Assembly: GCF_900167135.1 (NCBI RefSeq)
Contig: NZ_FUWZ01000007.1
Span: 124,001 to 188,000 of the forward strand
Direction: 5' to 3'
Source of the DNA: Chitinophaga eiseniae
GTDB lineage: Bacteria > Bacteroidota > Bacteroidia > Chitinophagales > Chitinophagaceae
DNA length: 64,000 bases
Part shown: positions 24,506-32,724 of the stretch, piece after piece
Numbering within the stretch: the stretch's first letter is position 1
Layout of the letters: each line of letters opens with the position of its first letter
Made by a program: the position numbers and the translations under genes
The notes under the pieces: model-generated
What the model was told of the DNA's origin: nothing
Database searches by the model: none
What the model saw: only the letters and a program-made list of their open reading frames with translations

Positions 24506-24525
24506 CCCAGGGCTTCAGCCCTGGG
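24506..24525. repeat. REP-like palindrome CCCAGGGCT-TC-AGCCCTGGG
   Basis: A perfect 9-bp dyad with a 2-nt loop, 5 bp from the stop codon of the lipoprotein gene that starts at 25697. Same core as 8304-8325 and 55070-55089. Confidence 0.7.
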
Positions 24526-24530
24526 AAGGA

Positions 24531-25697
24531 TTAGTCTATATAAGCATAATAATCCCGCAAATCTTTCTCCAGCTGGTTATAAATCGGCCGGGTGAACTCC
24601 ATGAAAAGCTCCTGTGGCGGCGGCGGCGGCAGGTCGCGTCCTCCGATGGACGCCATGTCAGCCTCGCTCAGGGCGCGGGAGTCGCCGGTATAAGTAGCAA
24701 ACTGGTTGAACCAGGTATAGCTGCCGGGGATGCGGTCTGAGCGCAGTATTTTTCCGTTGCTGATGTCGGCTATCTGGTAGTCCAGCAATCCTCTGGATTC
24801 TACCGTTGTTTTTGTGGTGACGATAGTGGCGCGTACGGTGGTGTATGTATTGATAGTCTTGCCGGTAGTGTCTTTGGTAGTGCTGGTGACGATCTCTTTG
24901 GACACCTCGCGCCGGGCGCGGTCCACATATGTTTGGCCCACCACAAAATCCTGGAAGCGCAGCGCGATGTACTGATCGGGCCGCAGGTTTTCGTTCCTGG
25001 CGGTACGTTCGTCATAGAAAACGACAAAGCGGTTGACGTTACGTTGCTGCAGGGAACGGACGAGGTAATCCCGGAACTGGTCGGCACTGAACTGGAAGTA
25101 AGGGGAGCGGACGTCCACTTCGCTCACCACCACATATACTACGCCGGCCTGGAAAGCGTCGTCTTTGCGTGCCTGTGCATCGCGGTAGTTGGGAATGAGT
25201 TTGAGTGCTGCGCCGAATTCGTCATATGCTTTGCGGGCACTGGCTTTATCTCCGCGTTGCATAAGGGCGGTGCCCCGGTCGTAGCGTGTTTCGGCGGCAT
25301 TTTCCAGCGCGCCGGTGATGGCATTGCTGTAATCTTTAGGGGTGACTATCTTCAGGGCGGCGGGGGAGCTGTGAATGGCATCGTATAGCCGTTGCATCGT
25401 ACGGTATTCGTTGCGTATCGGTTCCCATTTAAGCTGATTGTTGGAGCGGAGCAGGTTGTTGACGCGGTCTTCATGCATCTTTTGGGCCTGGCGGTAAGCT
25501 TCGGGCAGCAGTTGAAGGGCGGTGGCGTCCTGGGGTTTGCGCTGGAGTTTTTTGACGAAAGCGGTGACGGCGTTATCGTATTTGCCTTTGTTGTAGAGCT
25601 TTTCGCCCGAACGGCAGCCCCATAGCAGGATGCAGGCCAACAGGCACAACATTCCCCTTATGCCGGCAGAACGGATAGGTAAACTGATCGTGTTCAA
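24531..25697 (-). CDS. Lipoprotein with TPR-like N-terminal part, function unknown
   Basis: A 388-residue protein with a signal peptide and lipobox ending LLWGC (Cys about residue 28), so probably a periplasmic or outer-membrane lipoprotein. Residues 30-75 (LYNKGKYDNAVTAFVKKLQRKP) and 140-180 (ALMQRGDKASARKAYDEFGAAL) look like tetratricopeptide helices. Residues 190-345 alternate hydrophobic and polar stretches typical of beta-sheet. A proline run (PPPPP) lies near residue 357. I do not recognise the family by name. It is followed downstream by the convergent thioredoxin gene and preceded by smpB, 39 bp upstream in the same direction. Confidence 0.7.
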   Translation of the reverse strand: MNTISLPIRSAGIRGMLCLLACILLWGCRSGEKLYNKGKYDNAVTAFVKKLQRKPQDATALQLLPEAYRQAQKMHEDRVNNLLRSNNQLKWEPIRNEYRTMQRLYDAIHSSPAALKIVTPKDYSNAITGALENAAETRYDRGTALMQRGDKASARKAYDEFGAALKLIPNYRDAQARKDDAFQAGVVYVVVSEVDVRSPYFQFSADQFRDYLVRSLQQRNVNRFVVFYDERTARNENLRPDQYIALRFQDFVVGQTYVDRARREVSKEIVTSTTKDTTGKTINTYTTVRATIVTTKTTVESRGLLDYQIADISNGKILRSDRIPGSYTWFNQFATYTGDSRALSEADMASIGGRDLPPPPPQELFMEFTRPIYNQLEKDLRDYYAYID

Positions 25698-25736
25698 GGG
25701 ACAGGATTTAAGCAGTGAAGTGGCTTGCGGTGGTGG

Positions 25737-26174
25737 TTATTTGATCTGGCGGCGTAACTCCCTGTCAGACTCCCGTTGTTTGATAGACTCGCGTTTGTCG
25801 TACAGTTTTTTACCCTTGCCCACACCTATTTCCATTTTGGCAAGACTTTTATCCGTAATGAATATACGAAGCGGGACGATGGTGTAACCACGTTCCTTTA
25901 TTTTGTTCTCTATTTTTTTTAATTCCCGTTTTGTCAACAGCAATTTTCTTTCGCGCAGGGGATCGTGATTGGCGCTGGTACCGTGAGAATATTCGGCGAT
26001 GTGCAGGCTTTTAACAAACAATTCTCCCTTTGAAAAATAACAAAAGGAGTCATTAAAGCTGACCCGGCTGGCACGGATAGACTTAATCTCTGTTCCTGTC
26101 AATACCATTCCCGCAATAAATTTTTCTTCTATTGCGTACTCAAAATATGCTGATCTGTTCTTTAATTCGGCCAT
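25737..26174 (-). CDS. smpB: SsrA-binding protein SmpB
   Basis: A 145-residue SmpB. The oligonucleotide-binding barrel begins NRSAYFEYAIEEKFIAGMVLTGTEIKSIR, then LHIAEYSHGTSANHDPLRERKLLL with the conserved DPLRERKLLL tRNA-like-domain contact, and VPLRIFITDKSLAKMEIGVGKGKKLYDKRE near the end with the basic C-terminal helix. With tmRNA it rescues ribosomes stalled on broken mRNA. The tmRNA gene is not in this window. A hairpin of the ATTTTGGGATTT type lies directly before its start. Confidence 0.96.
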   Translation of the reverse strand: MAELKNRSAYFEYAIEEKFIAGMVLTGTEIKSIRASRVSFNDSFCYFSKGELFVKSLHIAEYSHGTSANHDPLRERKLLLTKRELKKIENKIKERGYTIVPLRIFITDKSLAKMEIGVGKGKKLYDKRESIKQRESDRELRRQIK

Positions 26175-26183
26175 GGGGTGAAA

Positions 26184-26277
26184 ATTTTGGGATTTCAGTA
26201 TTTTTTGATTTTTGAATTTCAGGAGACCATCCGGTCCGTTTAAATCACAAAATCAAAAAATGCCAAAATCCCAAAAT
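26184..26277. repeat. Hairpin of ATTTTGGGATTT units between accD and smpB
   Basis: The arm 26184-26219 pairs with 26242-26277 (ATTTTGGGATTT with AAATCCCAAAAT, then ATTTTTTGATTTT with AAAATCAAAAAAT, a few mismatches). The right end is 6 bp from the accD stop codon. Same family as 13491-13586 and 15751-15854. Confidence 0.7.
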
Positions 26278-26283
26278 GAATAG

Positions 26284-27132
26284 CTAGTTTTTAAAGAGAC
26301 TGAGGAGGTTGGTCAGTCTTGTTTTTAATTCTTTTCGGTCCATGATGAAGTCCAGGAAGCCGTGGTCCAACAGGAACTCAGCGCTCTGGAAGCCAGCAGG
26401 GAGGTCTTTTTTGATGGTTTCCTTGATGATCCTCGGACCGGCAAAGCCAATCAGCGCACCGGGTTCAGCAATGTTTACGTCACCCAGCATGGCGAAGGAG
26501 GCGGTCACACCACCCGTGGTGGGATCTGTCATCAGGGAGATAAAGGGCAGTCTGGCGTTAGCGAGCTGGGTCAGTTTGGCCGATGTTTTGGCCATCTGCA
26601 TCAGGGAGAAAGCACTTTCCATCATACGGGCGCCGCCGGATTTGGAAATGATCATCAACGGCATTTTGTGCACGATGCAGTAGTCGATGGAACGGGCGAT
26701 TTTTTCACCTACCACGGAGCCCATGGAGCCACCGATGAAGTTGAAGTCCATACAGGCCACTACGAGGTCTAACCCGTTTACCTTACCGGTGCCAACTGTC
26801 ATGGCATCTTTCAGGCCGGATTTCTTTTGTGCGTCTTTCAGCCTGTCGGAATAAGGCTTGAGATCTTTAAAGCCCAGGAAATCGGTCGGGTAAATATTGG
26901 AAAACAGTTCCTCGAACTGATTGTCGTCAAAAATAATCTCAAAATACTCCCCGGAGTTGATACGGTTGTGATAGTTGCATTTGTCACACACGTAATAATG
27001 CTCCTTCAGATCCTTAACAGTGGTGGTTTTCTTACAGTTAGGACACTTGTGCCACAACCCGTCCGGTGCTTCCTTCTTCTCACTGGTGGAGGTGGAGATG
27101 CCTTGTTTAATTCGCTTAAACCAGCTTGACAT
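26284..27132 (-). CDS. accD: Acetyl-CoA carboxylase carboxyltransferase subunit beta
   Basis: A 282-residue AccD. The N-terminal zinc ribbon has Cys30, Cys33, Cys49 and Cys52 (HKCPNCKK and VCDKCNYHNRI). The crotonase-type carboxyltransferase follows (LVVACMDFNFIGGSMGSVVGEKI, ISKSGGARMMESAFSLMQMAK, DPTTGGVTASFAMLGD, GFAGPRIIKETI). With AccA it transfers carboxyl from biotin to acetyl-CoA, making malonyl-CoA for fatty acid synthesis. It lies upstream of smpB in the same direction. AccA is not in the window. Confidence 0.96.
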   Translation of the reverse strand: MSSWFKRIKQGISTSTSEKKEAPDGLWHKCPNCKKTTTVKDLKEHYYVCDKCNYHNRINSGEYFEIIFDDNQFEELFSNIYPTDFLGFKDLKPYSDRLKDAQKKSGLKDAMTVGTGKVNGLDLVVACMDFNFIGGSMGSVVGEKIARSIDYCIVHKMPLMIISKSGGARMMESAFSLMQMAKTSAKLTQLANARLPFISLMTDPTTGGVTASFAMLGDVNIAEPGALIGFAGPRIIKETIKKDLPAGFQSAEFLLDHGFLDFIMDRKELKTRLTNLLSLFKN

Positions 27133-27253
27133 ATTTTACTATTAGATTAGAAAATAGTGGTGCAAGATACGAATTAAAGCATAAAACCAAACAGTTGTTC
27201 CGAATCTTCCCCCGGAAACAGGGTCAATTATTCTATTTTAACCACTAATAATG

Positions 27254-27303
27254 AAGCGGAAACAAAAGCGATTATTTTAATATAAGTCGCTTTGTTTCCG
27301 CTT
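27254..27303. repeat. Inverted repeat downstream of the aldolase gene
   Basis: The arms 27254-27271 (AAGCGGAAACAAAAGCGA) and 27287-27303 pair over 17 bp with a single bulge and a 15-nt AT-rich loop. It lies about 70 bp beyond the aldolase stop on the minus strand. No U-tract follows directly, so the terminator role is uncertain. Confidence 0.6.
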
Positions 27304-27375
27304 CGGGCGGTTATATTCTACTACGTTGTCAGTCCGTCGGGACGTTGCGGGGGCAGTGTCCGTCGGGGACCGGTA

Positions 27376-28440
27376 TTAGTTTCTGTTGATGCAGTTCAGG
27401 TCGCGGAACGCCTCTTCCAGACGTTTTACAAAGGTGTCTTCGCCTTTGCGCAGCCATACACGCGGATCATAGTATTTTTTGTTAGGCTTGTCTGCGCCTT
27501 CGGGGTTGCCCAGCTGGCCCTGCAGATAGTCTTTTTTCGCTTCGTAGTAGTCGTGAACGCCTTCCCAGAATGCCCACTGCATGTCGGTGTCAATGTTCAT
27601 TTTGATAACGCCGTAGCCCAGTGCTTCCGCGATCTGGTGTTTCGGGGAGCCGCTGCCGCCGTGGAATACGTAGTATACCGGTTTAGCTTTGGTGCCGAAT
27701 TTCTGTTGGATAAATTCCTGGCTGTTCTGCAGGATAACAGGGCGCAGTTCCACGTTGCCGGGGCTATAGACGCCGTGTACGTTACCGAATGCAGCGGCAA
27801 CAGTGAAGCGGCTGCCTACTTTGGACAGTACTTCGTAAGCGTAAGCCACGTCTTCCGGTTGGGTGTAGAGTTTGGAGTTGTCTACGCCGGAGTTGTCAAC
27901 ACCGTCTTCTTCGCCACCAGTCACGCCCAGCTCGATTTCGATGGACATGCCCAGTTTATTCATGCGCTCAAAGTATTTATGGGAGATCTCGATGTTTTCC
28001 TGGATGGGTTCTTCGGAGAGGTCCAGCATGTGAGAGCTGTACAGCGGTTGACCGGTCTGTTTGAAAAACGCTTCACCAGCGTCCAGCAGGCCGTCAATCC
28101 AGGGCAGCCATTTTTTAGCGGCATGGTCGGTATGAAGCACCACCGGAACACCGTAGTATTTCGCTACTTCATGTACGTGTTTGGCACCGGAGATACCACC
28201 GGCGATGTTGGCCTGCAGCTTGTCGTTCGGCATACCTTTACCAGCGTAAAACTGTGCGCCGCCATTGGAAAACTGTATAATGACCGGTGAATTTACTTTG
28301 GCAGCTGTTTCCAGTACCGCATTAACCGAGTTGGTTCCCACTACGTTCACGGCAGGCATAGCAAATCCGTTGTCTTTGGCATCGTTATACAGCGCATCCA
28401 GCTCTTCGCCGAATAATACGCCAGCTCTGTATTTTCCCAT
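27376..28440 (-). CDS. fbaA: Class II fructose-bisphosphate aldolase
   Basis: A 354-residue class IIA aldolase. Zinc and catalytic motifs: VPVVLHTDHAAKKW (Asp-His, with catalytic Asp and zinc His), IEIELGVTGGEEDGVDNS, AAAFGNVHGVYSPGN with zinc His, YYVFHGGSGSPKHQIAEAL with the third zinc His, and KMNIDTDMQWAF for phosphate binding. It splits fructose-1,6-bisphosphate into dihydroxyacetone phosphate and glyceraldehyde-3-phosphate in glycolysis and the reverse in gluconeogenesis. The gene stands alone, with a TATATTTG promoter box upstream. The symbol fbaA fits the E. coli class II enzyme. Confidence 0.95.
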   Translation of the reverse strand: MGKYRAGVLFGEELDALYNDAKDNGFAMPAVNVVGTNSVNAVLETAAKVNSPVIIQFSNGGAQFYAGKGMPNDKLQANIAGGISGAKHVHEVAKYYGVPVVLHTDHAAKKWLPWIDGLLDAGEAFFKQTGQPLYSSHMLDLSEEPIQENIEISHKYFERMNKLGMSIEIELGVTGGEEDGVDNSGVDNSKLYTQPEDVAYAYEVLSKVGSRFTVAAAFGNVHGVYSPGNVELRPVILQNSQEFIQQKFGTKAKPVYYVFHGGSGSPKHQIAEALGYGVIKMNIDTDMQWAFWEGVHDYYEAKKDYLQGQLGNPEGADKPNKKYYDPRVWLRKGEDTFVKRLEEAFRDLNCINRN

Positions 28441-28471
28441 ACTTTAAAATGTATTTGTTTTTTTAGGAAAG

Positions 28472-28479
28472 CAAATATA
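28472..28479 (-). promoter_or_regulatory. Candidate -7 box of the aldolase gene
   Basis: CAAATATA on the plus strand is TATATTTG on the minus strand, 31 bp before the aldolase start at 28440. No clear -33 element. Confidence 0.5.
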
Positions 28480-28575
28480 CACAGTAAAAAATAAGTTTTA
28501 TAGCGAAATGTATTTTTATCTCCGCTGAAAAATACAGGCGGAAAAACGTATTTTAACCACTTATTACTTATCGCC

Positions 28576-29391
28576 ATGCGTAAAATATTCAGCACCGCAT
28601 TACTGCTGCTTTCCCTTAAAACACTTTGCGCCAGCCCGTTTGATCGGAGTGCAAACGATTCCGCCAATTACTTTTCGTCTTTCGATGGTACCCGTATCCA
28701 CTACACGGTTAAAGGCACCGGTCAGCCGGTGGTCCTGGTGCACGGCTTTATGGGCAGTGGCGATTCATGGCCCTCCACGCCATTGTACGACTCCCTGCTG
28801 CAACACGGATTCCGCGTTATCACCCTCGATCTGCGCGGCAACGGTATTTCTGATCATCCGCACGACAGCCTCGCCTACATGGAGGATGCGGAAGCCCGCG
28901 ATATCATTGGCCTGGCCGCGCATCTGCAGCTGCCGTCCTACAGGGTAGTGGGCTACTCCCGCGGATCGATCATCACCGCAAGGCTGCTGGTACTGGACCC
29001 CAAGGTAAGCTGCGCCGTGCTCGGCGGCATTGGCACCGGGTTCACCGATCCGGCATGGCCCCGGCGACTGAAATTTTATGATGCCCTCTCCGGTAAAGAT
29101 GTACCGGAACTGGCTGCCATGGTGAAAAACGTACAGGCGAAAGGGTTAGACCAGCGGGCGCTGGCACTGATGCAGTGGGGCCAGCCGGCCACCACACCCG
29201 CGGAATTGGCAGCAGTGCAACAGCCGGTACTGGTGATCGGAGGTGATAAAGACGAAGACAACGATACAGGCGGCTCCCTCGCCGCCATGATGCCCCGCGG
29301 AATGCATGGCACTGTCACCGGCGATCATAACAGCGTAGTACGCTCCCCTCACTTCGCCGGATGGGTGCTGGATTTCCTCGTAAAACACTAA
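28576..29391 (+). CDS. Alpha/beta hydrolase, exported
   Basis: A 271-residue alpha/beta hydrolase with a signal peptide (residues 1-19, ending LCAS). The oxyanion-hole motif VVLVHGFMGSGDSW (52-65), the nucleophile elbow VGYSRGS with Ser128, and a late His251 in GDHNSV form the expected active site. The acid is probably in GGDKDED near residue 220. The export signal points to the periplasm. The substrate cannot be assigned. The last 76 bp of the gene, including the stop, are repeated immediately downstream. It diverges from the aldolase gene. Confidence 0.88.
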   Translation: MRKIFSTALLLLSLKTLCASPFDRSANDSANYFSSFDGTRIHYTVKGTGQPVVLVHGFMGSGDSWPSTPLYDSLLQHGFRVITLDLRGNGISDHPHDSLAYMEDAEARDIIGLAAHLQLPSYRVVGYSRGSIITARLLVLDPKVSCAVLGGIGTGFTDPAWPRRLKFYDALSGKDVPELAAMVKNVQAKGLDQRALALMQWGQPATTPAELAAVQQPVLVIGGDKDEDNDTGGSLAAMMPRGMHGTVTGDHNSVVRSPHFAGWVLDFLVKH

Positions 29392-29469
29392 CACCGGCGA
29401 TCATAACAGCGTGGTATGCTCACCCCGCTTCACATCGGATGGGTACTGGATTTCCTCGTAAAACACTAA
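29392..29469 (+). pseudogene. Tandem partial copy of the hydrolase 3' end
   Basis: This 78-bp stretch begins right after the hydrolase stop codon and repeats 29316-29391 with about a dozen changes and 2 net inserted bases, again ending GTAAAACACTAA. The insertion shifts the frame, so the copy would not encode the same C-terminus. It looks like the scar of a small tandem duplication or of recombination with a diverged homologue. Confidence 0.8.
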
Positions 29470-29472
29470 CGC

Positions 29473-29597
29473 AATGACGGATTACGGATTATGAAGGAAG
29501 TGGTGCCTTTATAGGATGGTTAGTTAATAACCTTCCTATAAAGAAAGCCCTTCATTCGTAATTCGTAATCCGTAATTCATAATTCATAATCCGTCAT
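29473..29597. repeat. Hairpin region with AATTCGTAAT-type repeats
   Basis: ATGACGGATTA near 29474 pairs with TAATCCGTCAT near 29587, and CTTTATAGGA near 29507 with TCCTATAAAG near 29534. The right arm contains several ATTCGTAAT/ATTCATAAT units. It fills the gap between the hydrolase remnant and the stop of the convergent Rieske gene. Confidence 0.6.
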
Positions 29598-30038
29598 TCA
29601 CGTAACGGTGAGCGTATTACCGCTCACCGTGATGGTATAGGCTGTCAGCGGCGTGGCAGCCGGACCGGCGTTCACCGCGCCGCTGGTAGCAAACCGGCTG
29701 CCATGGCCGCAGGGCGCGTTGCATTCAATCAGCTTCGTCGTATTGTTAAAAGTAGCGACAGTACACCCCTGATGGGTGCAGGTGCTGGACAACGCCGCAA
29801 AATCCGCTGCCGTCTTGCCGGCGCCGGTACGGATAAGAATAATCCCGTTGGCGATTTTAAAGTCGCCGGGGTTCGGCAAATCAGTGCTCAGATTGAGTGA
29901 CAGCTTCGCATTCGGACCGCCCGGCGCAGGGTCCGGTGAGGAGCCATAACCGCCGCCCTTGCTGCAGGCCGCCAGTCCGCCTACACAGGCCAGCGCCAGC
30001 GTCATCCCGATGTTGGATACAAAATCCCTTCTTTCCAT
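29598..30038 (-). CDS. Rieske [2Fe-2S] lipoprotein
   Basis: A 146-residue protein from the ATG at 30038 (MERRDFVSNIGMTLA); a longer frame runs upstream to 30119 but would disrupt the signal peptide. A twin-Arg-like start and a lipobox (LAAC, Cys25) suggest an exported lipoprotein. The first Rieske ligand motif is CTHQGC (Cys87, His89). The second reads CNAPCGHGSRF (Cys106, Cys110, His112) where CPCHGS is usual, so the ligand spacing is altered. It may be a small electron carrier or a periplasmic arsenite/quinone-linked subunit; no partner gene is adjacent. It is convergent with the hydrolase gene. Confidence 0.8.
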   Translation of the reverse strand: MERRDFVSNIGMTLALACVGGLAACSKGGGYGSSPDPAPGGPNAKLSLNLSTDLPNPGDFKIANGIILIRTGAGKTAADFAALSSTCTHQGCTVATFNNTTKLIECNAPCGHGSRFATSGAVNAGPAATPLTAYTITVSGNTLTVT

Positions 30039-30225
30039 AAAAAGTGTTTTGTGAATAAAGTGACAGATACTCCTGTTACGGAAAGGAAACGGAAAGGGTT
30101 GCTCCGGTAAAGAAGACAAACAAAAAAAGCCGCCATACGGCGACTTTTCCCGGCAAAAACAAACTTATTTTTCTTTGGTGGCCATTGCATCGGAAAGATG
30201 CGGGACAATCACCTGCCACGGGGCG

Positions 30226-31011
30226 TCAGCCCTCAGGGAGGTGGGACAGTAACTCCTCAAAATACGCCGGAGAATCCAGCAACCGGCTGCCATACCACGA
30301 AAACAATTCGCCGTCTACCAGCAATACCTGGGCTTCCGGAAGAATCGCCTGTATCTCATGAATATGTTTTTCCTTAAAAGGATAGGGCTCGGAGGACAAC
30401 ATCACCAGCCTGCAACCGCAGGCTGCCAGCTGCGTTTCGTCAATCGCCGGATAACGCGGGATGTCTGCAAACACGTTCTGTAAACCACAACGCAGCAGCA
30501 TCTGGTGAATAAACGTATCGCCGCCTGCTGCCATCCACGGGTCCCGCCAGATAAAATAAGCGGTGGGGACAGGGGAGGGCAGGGGCTGCAAGGCTGCAAA
30601 ACGTTGCCGGATCGTATCCGCCAGTTGCGCTGCCTCCGCCGTTTTCCGCGTAATGGCGCCAACGCCGGTGATCATTTCACAGGCATCTTCCAGCGTCTGA
30701 ATGTTACTCACCCATACAGGATAATGTTCCATCAGCGCTTTCACATCTTCCGCAGTATTTTCTTCTTTATTGGCGATGATCAGGTCGGGCGCCAGCTCCC
30801 GGATCACGTCCATGCGTACGTTTTTGGTGCCGCCAACACGCGTTTTGCTGCGGAACCACGATTCAGGATGTATACAGAATTTGGTGATGCCCACCACTTC
30901 CTCGTGAAGACCGAGGGTATATAAAAGTTCTGTCTGCGAAGGCACGAGCGAAACAATCCGCTTGGGCGCCTCCGGCAGATGAATGGTACGGTTCAATTGG
31001 TCCCGGAACAT
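30226..31011 (-). CDS. BtuF-like helical-backbone metal receptor protein
   Basis: A 261-residue protein of the cobalamin/iron-complex substrate-binding family (PBP type III). Markers: RIVSLVPSQTELLYTLGL, VVGITKFCIHP, VGGTKNVRMDVIRELAPDLIIANKEEN and a long connecting helix. It has no signal peptide or lipobox, so it seems cytoplasmic or is mis-started; the family normally acts in the periplasm with an ABC permease, none of which is nearby. The start is 4 bp after the cystathionine beta-synthase stop, so the two are co-translated. Ligand unknown; corrinoid or metal is a guess by family. Such standalone cytoplasmic members exist in Bacteroidota. Confidence 0.8.
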   Translation of the reverse strand: MFRDQLNRTIHLPEAPKRIVSLVPSQTELLYTLGLHEEVVGITKFCIHPESWFRSKTRVGGTKNVRMDVIRELAPDLIIANKEENTAEDVKALMEHYPVWVSNIQTLEDACEMITGVGAITRKTAEAAQLADTIRQRFAALQPLPSPVPTAYFIWRDPWMAAGGDTFIHQMLLRCGLQNVFADIPRYPAIDETQLAACGCRLVMLSSEPYPFKEKHIHEIQAILPEAQVLLVDGELFSWYGSRLLDSPAYFEELLSHLPEG

Positions 31012-31015
31012 AATA

Positions 31016-32374
31016 CTAGCGGCCTAATGCCTGAATAATGTCGTATTTGGTTACAATATGGTGATCGCCGCTTTCGTCTTTCGTCATAACAGCGCCGTTT
31101 TCACGGTTGATGTAAACAGACAGCTTCTCTATCGGCGTTTCCTGGCTTACCATCGGGAAGGGAGCGTGCATAACTTCCTGTACAGTGGCGTCTTTCAGGT
31201 GCGGGTTGTCAATCAGTTTGTTGAACAGGCCACTTTCTGAAACGGCCCCGATGATGTCGCTGCCTTTGGTGACCGGGATATGTTCGATGTCGAACTTGCG
31301 CATTTTGGCAATAGCTTCGCTCACTTTCTCATCGGCGTCAATGGTGACCAGCGGCATGTTGCGGCGTGCGCCCACGATGTCCTTAACGGTTTTTACATCG
31401 AGGAAACCGCGTTCCATCATCCATTGGTCGTTATATACCTTACCTACATAGCGGCTGCCATGGTCGTGGAAAATCACCACTACTACGTCGTCCGGTTTGA
31501 GGGTGTCTTTGAGCTGCATCAGTCCGGCTACGGCCGATCCCGCGGAGTAGCCTACGAAAATGCCTTCTTCCTTGGTGATGCGGCGGGCCATCACCGCGCC
31601 GTCTTTGTCGGTCACTTTGGTGAAGGCGTCGATCACGCCCATATCATAGTTCTGCGGCACAAAGTCTTCGCCGATACCTTCAGTGATATAAGGATATACT
31701 TCACTCATATCAATTTCGCCGGTCTCGAAATATTTTTTGAGCAGGGAACCGTAGCTGTCGATCGCCCATACTTTGATGTTGGGATTTTTCTCTTTCAGGA
31801 ACTTGCCGGTGCCGGTAATGGTGCCGCCGGTACCGGTGGCCACGATGAGGTGGGTCACCTTGCCGTCCGTCTGCTCCCATATTTCAGGGCCGGTCTGCTC
31901 GTAGTGGGCGTCGCGGTTGGCGAGGTTGTCATATTGATTGACGTAAAACGAGTTCGGTATTTCGGTGGCCAGTCTTTTGGACACAGAGTAGTAGGAGCGC
32001 GGATCTTCAGGTTCCACATTCGTCGGGCATACGATCACTTCTGCGCCTACTGCTTTGAGGATATCTACTTTTTCCTTGGACTGTTTATCGGTGGTGGTGA
32101 AAATACATTTGTAGCCTTTGATAACGGCTGCGAGGGCAAGACCCATACCGGTATTGCCGGAGGTACCTTCAATGATGGTGCCGCCGGGTTTGAGCAGGCC
32201 TTTCTGTTCTGCCACTTCCACCATTTTGATGGCCATGCGGTCTTTAATGGAGTTGCCGGGATTAAAAAATTCCACTTTGGCGAATACGGGACAAGGGAGG
32301 GAAGCGGTTACACGGTTCAGTTTTACCAGCGGGGTATGTCCTATCGTTTCGAGAATGTTTGCTGCATATTTCAT
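31016..32374 (-). CDS. Cystathionine beta-synthase
   Basis: A 452-residue fold-type II PLP enzyme with two C-terminal CBS domains. The PLP lysine is Lys44 in NPGNSIKDRMAIK; the substrate loop EGTSGNTGMGLA and phosphate-binding GTGGTITGTGKFLKE are intact. From about residue 335 to 450 lie two CBS motifs (DADEKVSEAIAKMRKFDIEHIPV; MVSQETPIEKLSVYINRENGAVM), the regulatory part of eukaryotic-type enzymes. It condenses serine (or O-acetylserine) with homocysteine to cystathionine, or makes cysteine/H2S. It shares a transcript with the BtuF-like gene. A plain cysteine synthase with CBS domains is the alternative. Confidence 0.88.
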   Translation of the reverse strand: MKYAANILETIGHTPLVKLNRVTASLPCPVFAKVEFFNPGNSIKDRMAIKMVEVAEQKGLLKPGGTIIEGTSGNTGMGLALAAVIKGYKCIFTTTDKQSKEKVDILKAVGAEVIVCPTNVEPEDPRSYYSVSKRLATEIPNSFYVNQYDNLANRDAHYEQTGPEIWEQTDGKVTHLIVATGTGGTITGTGKFLKEKNPNIKVWAIDSYGSLLKKYFETGEIDMSEVYPYITEGIGEDFVPQNYDMGVIDAFTKVTDKDGAVMARRITKEEGIFVGYSAGSAVAGLMQLKDTLKPDDVVVVIFHDHGSRYVGKVYNDQWMMERGFLDVKTVKDIVGARRNMPLVTIDADEKVSEAIAKMRKFDIEHIPVTKGSDIIGAVSESGLFNKLIDNPHLKDATVQEVMHAPFPMVSQETPIEKLSVYINRENGAVMTKDESGDHHIVTKYDIIQALGR

Positions 32375-32724
32375 AAAAAAAATGAGGTTGTGTACAGTTG
32401 TAAATTACGAATTAAGCCCAAACAAACAGGTTACCGCTATTAAATTGCCGTAACCGGGGTTGACCGGCGGAGGGCAGAACGCCCGGATTTCTTATTGTTT
32501 TCCTGATAATGATTTAGGTAGATGAATTTTATTTAATAATAACTGTAAAATGATGGAAAATGTCCAAGATTTAGAAAATGTTAAAATCGGCCGGTTCCCG
32601 CCGGTTGGTCGCCGGAAAACGTCATCATGCTGAGTGGTTACAATTATGGCGATACCATCAGAAACAGCTGCCATTCGCAACTGGTAATTCGTAAATCGTA
32701 ATTCCTCCGTTATATTTGCCGTAG
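32375..32724. other. Intergenic region between CBS and bioD genes
   Basis: It holds the upstream regions of two divergent genes. Apart from the bioD promoter box at 32711 I see only a short repeat (GTAATTCGTAAATCGTAATTC near 32684). The short ORFs here look spurious. Confidence 0.5.
32711..32718 (+). promoter_or_regulatory. Candidate -7 box of bioD
   Basis: TATATTTG, an exact TAnnTTTG, ends 6 bp before the bioD ATG at 32725. As at rnhA, this predicts an mRNA that starts at or within two bases of the start codon. Confidence 0.55.

Noticed and set aside
31280-32443. A 387-codon open frame antisense to the cystathionine beta-synthase gene
   Set aside because: No recognisable domain; the PLP and CBS motifs on the minus strand are complete.
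32492-32680. A 62-codon minus-strand ORF between the CBS and bioD genes
   Set aside because: No start signal, no homology I recognise, and unusual residue composition.
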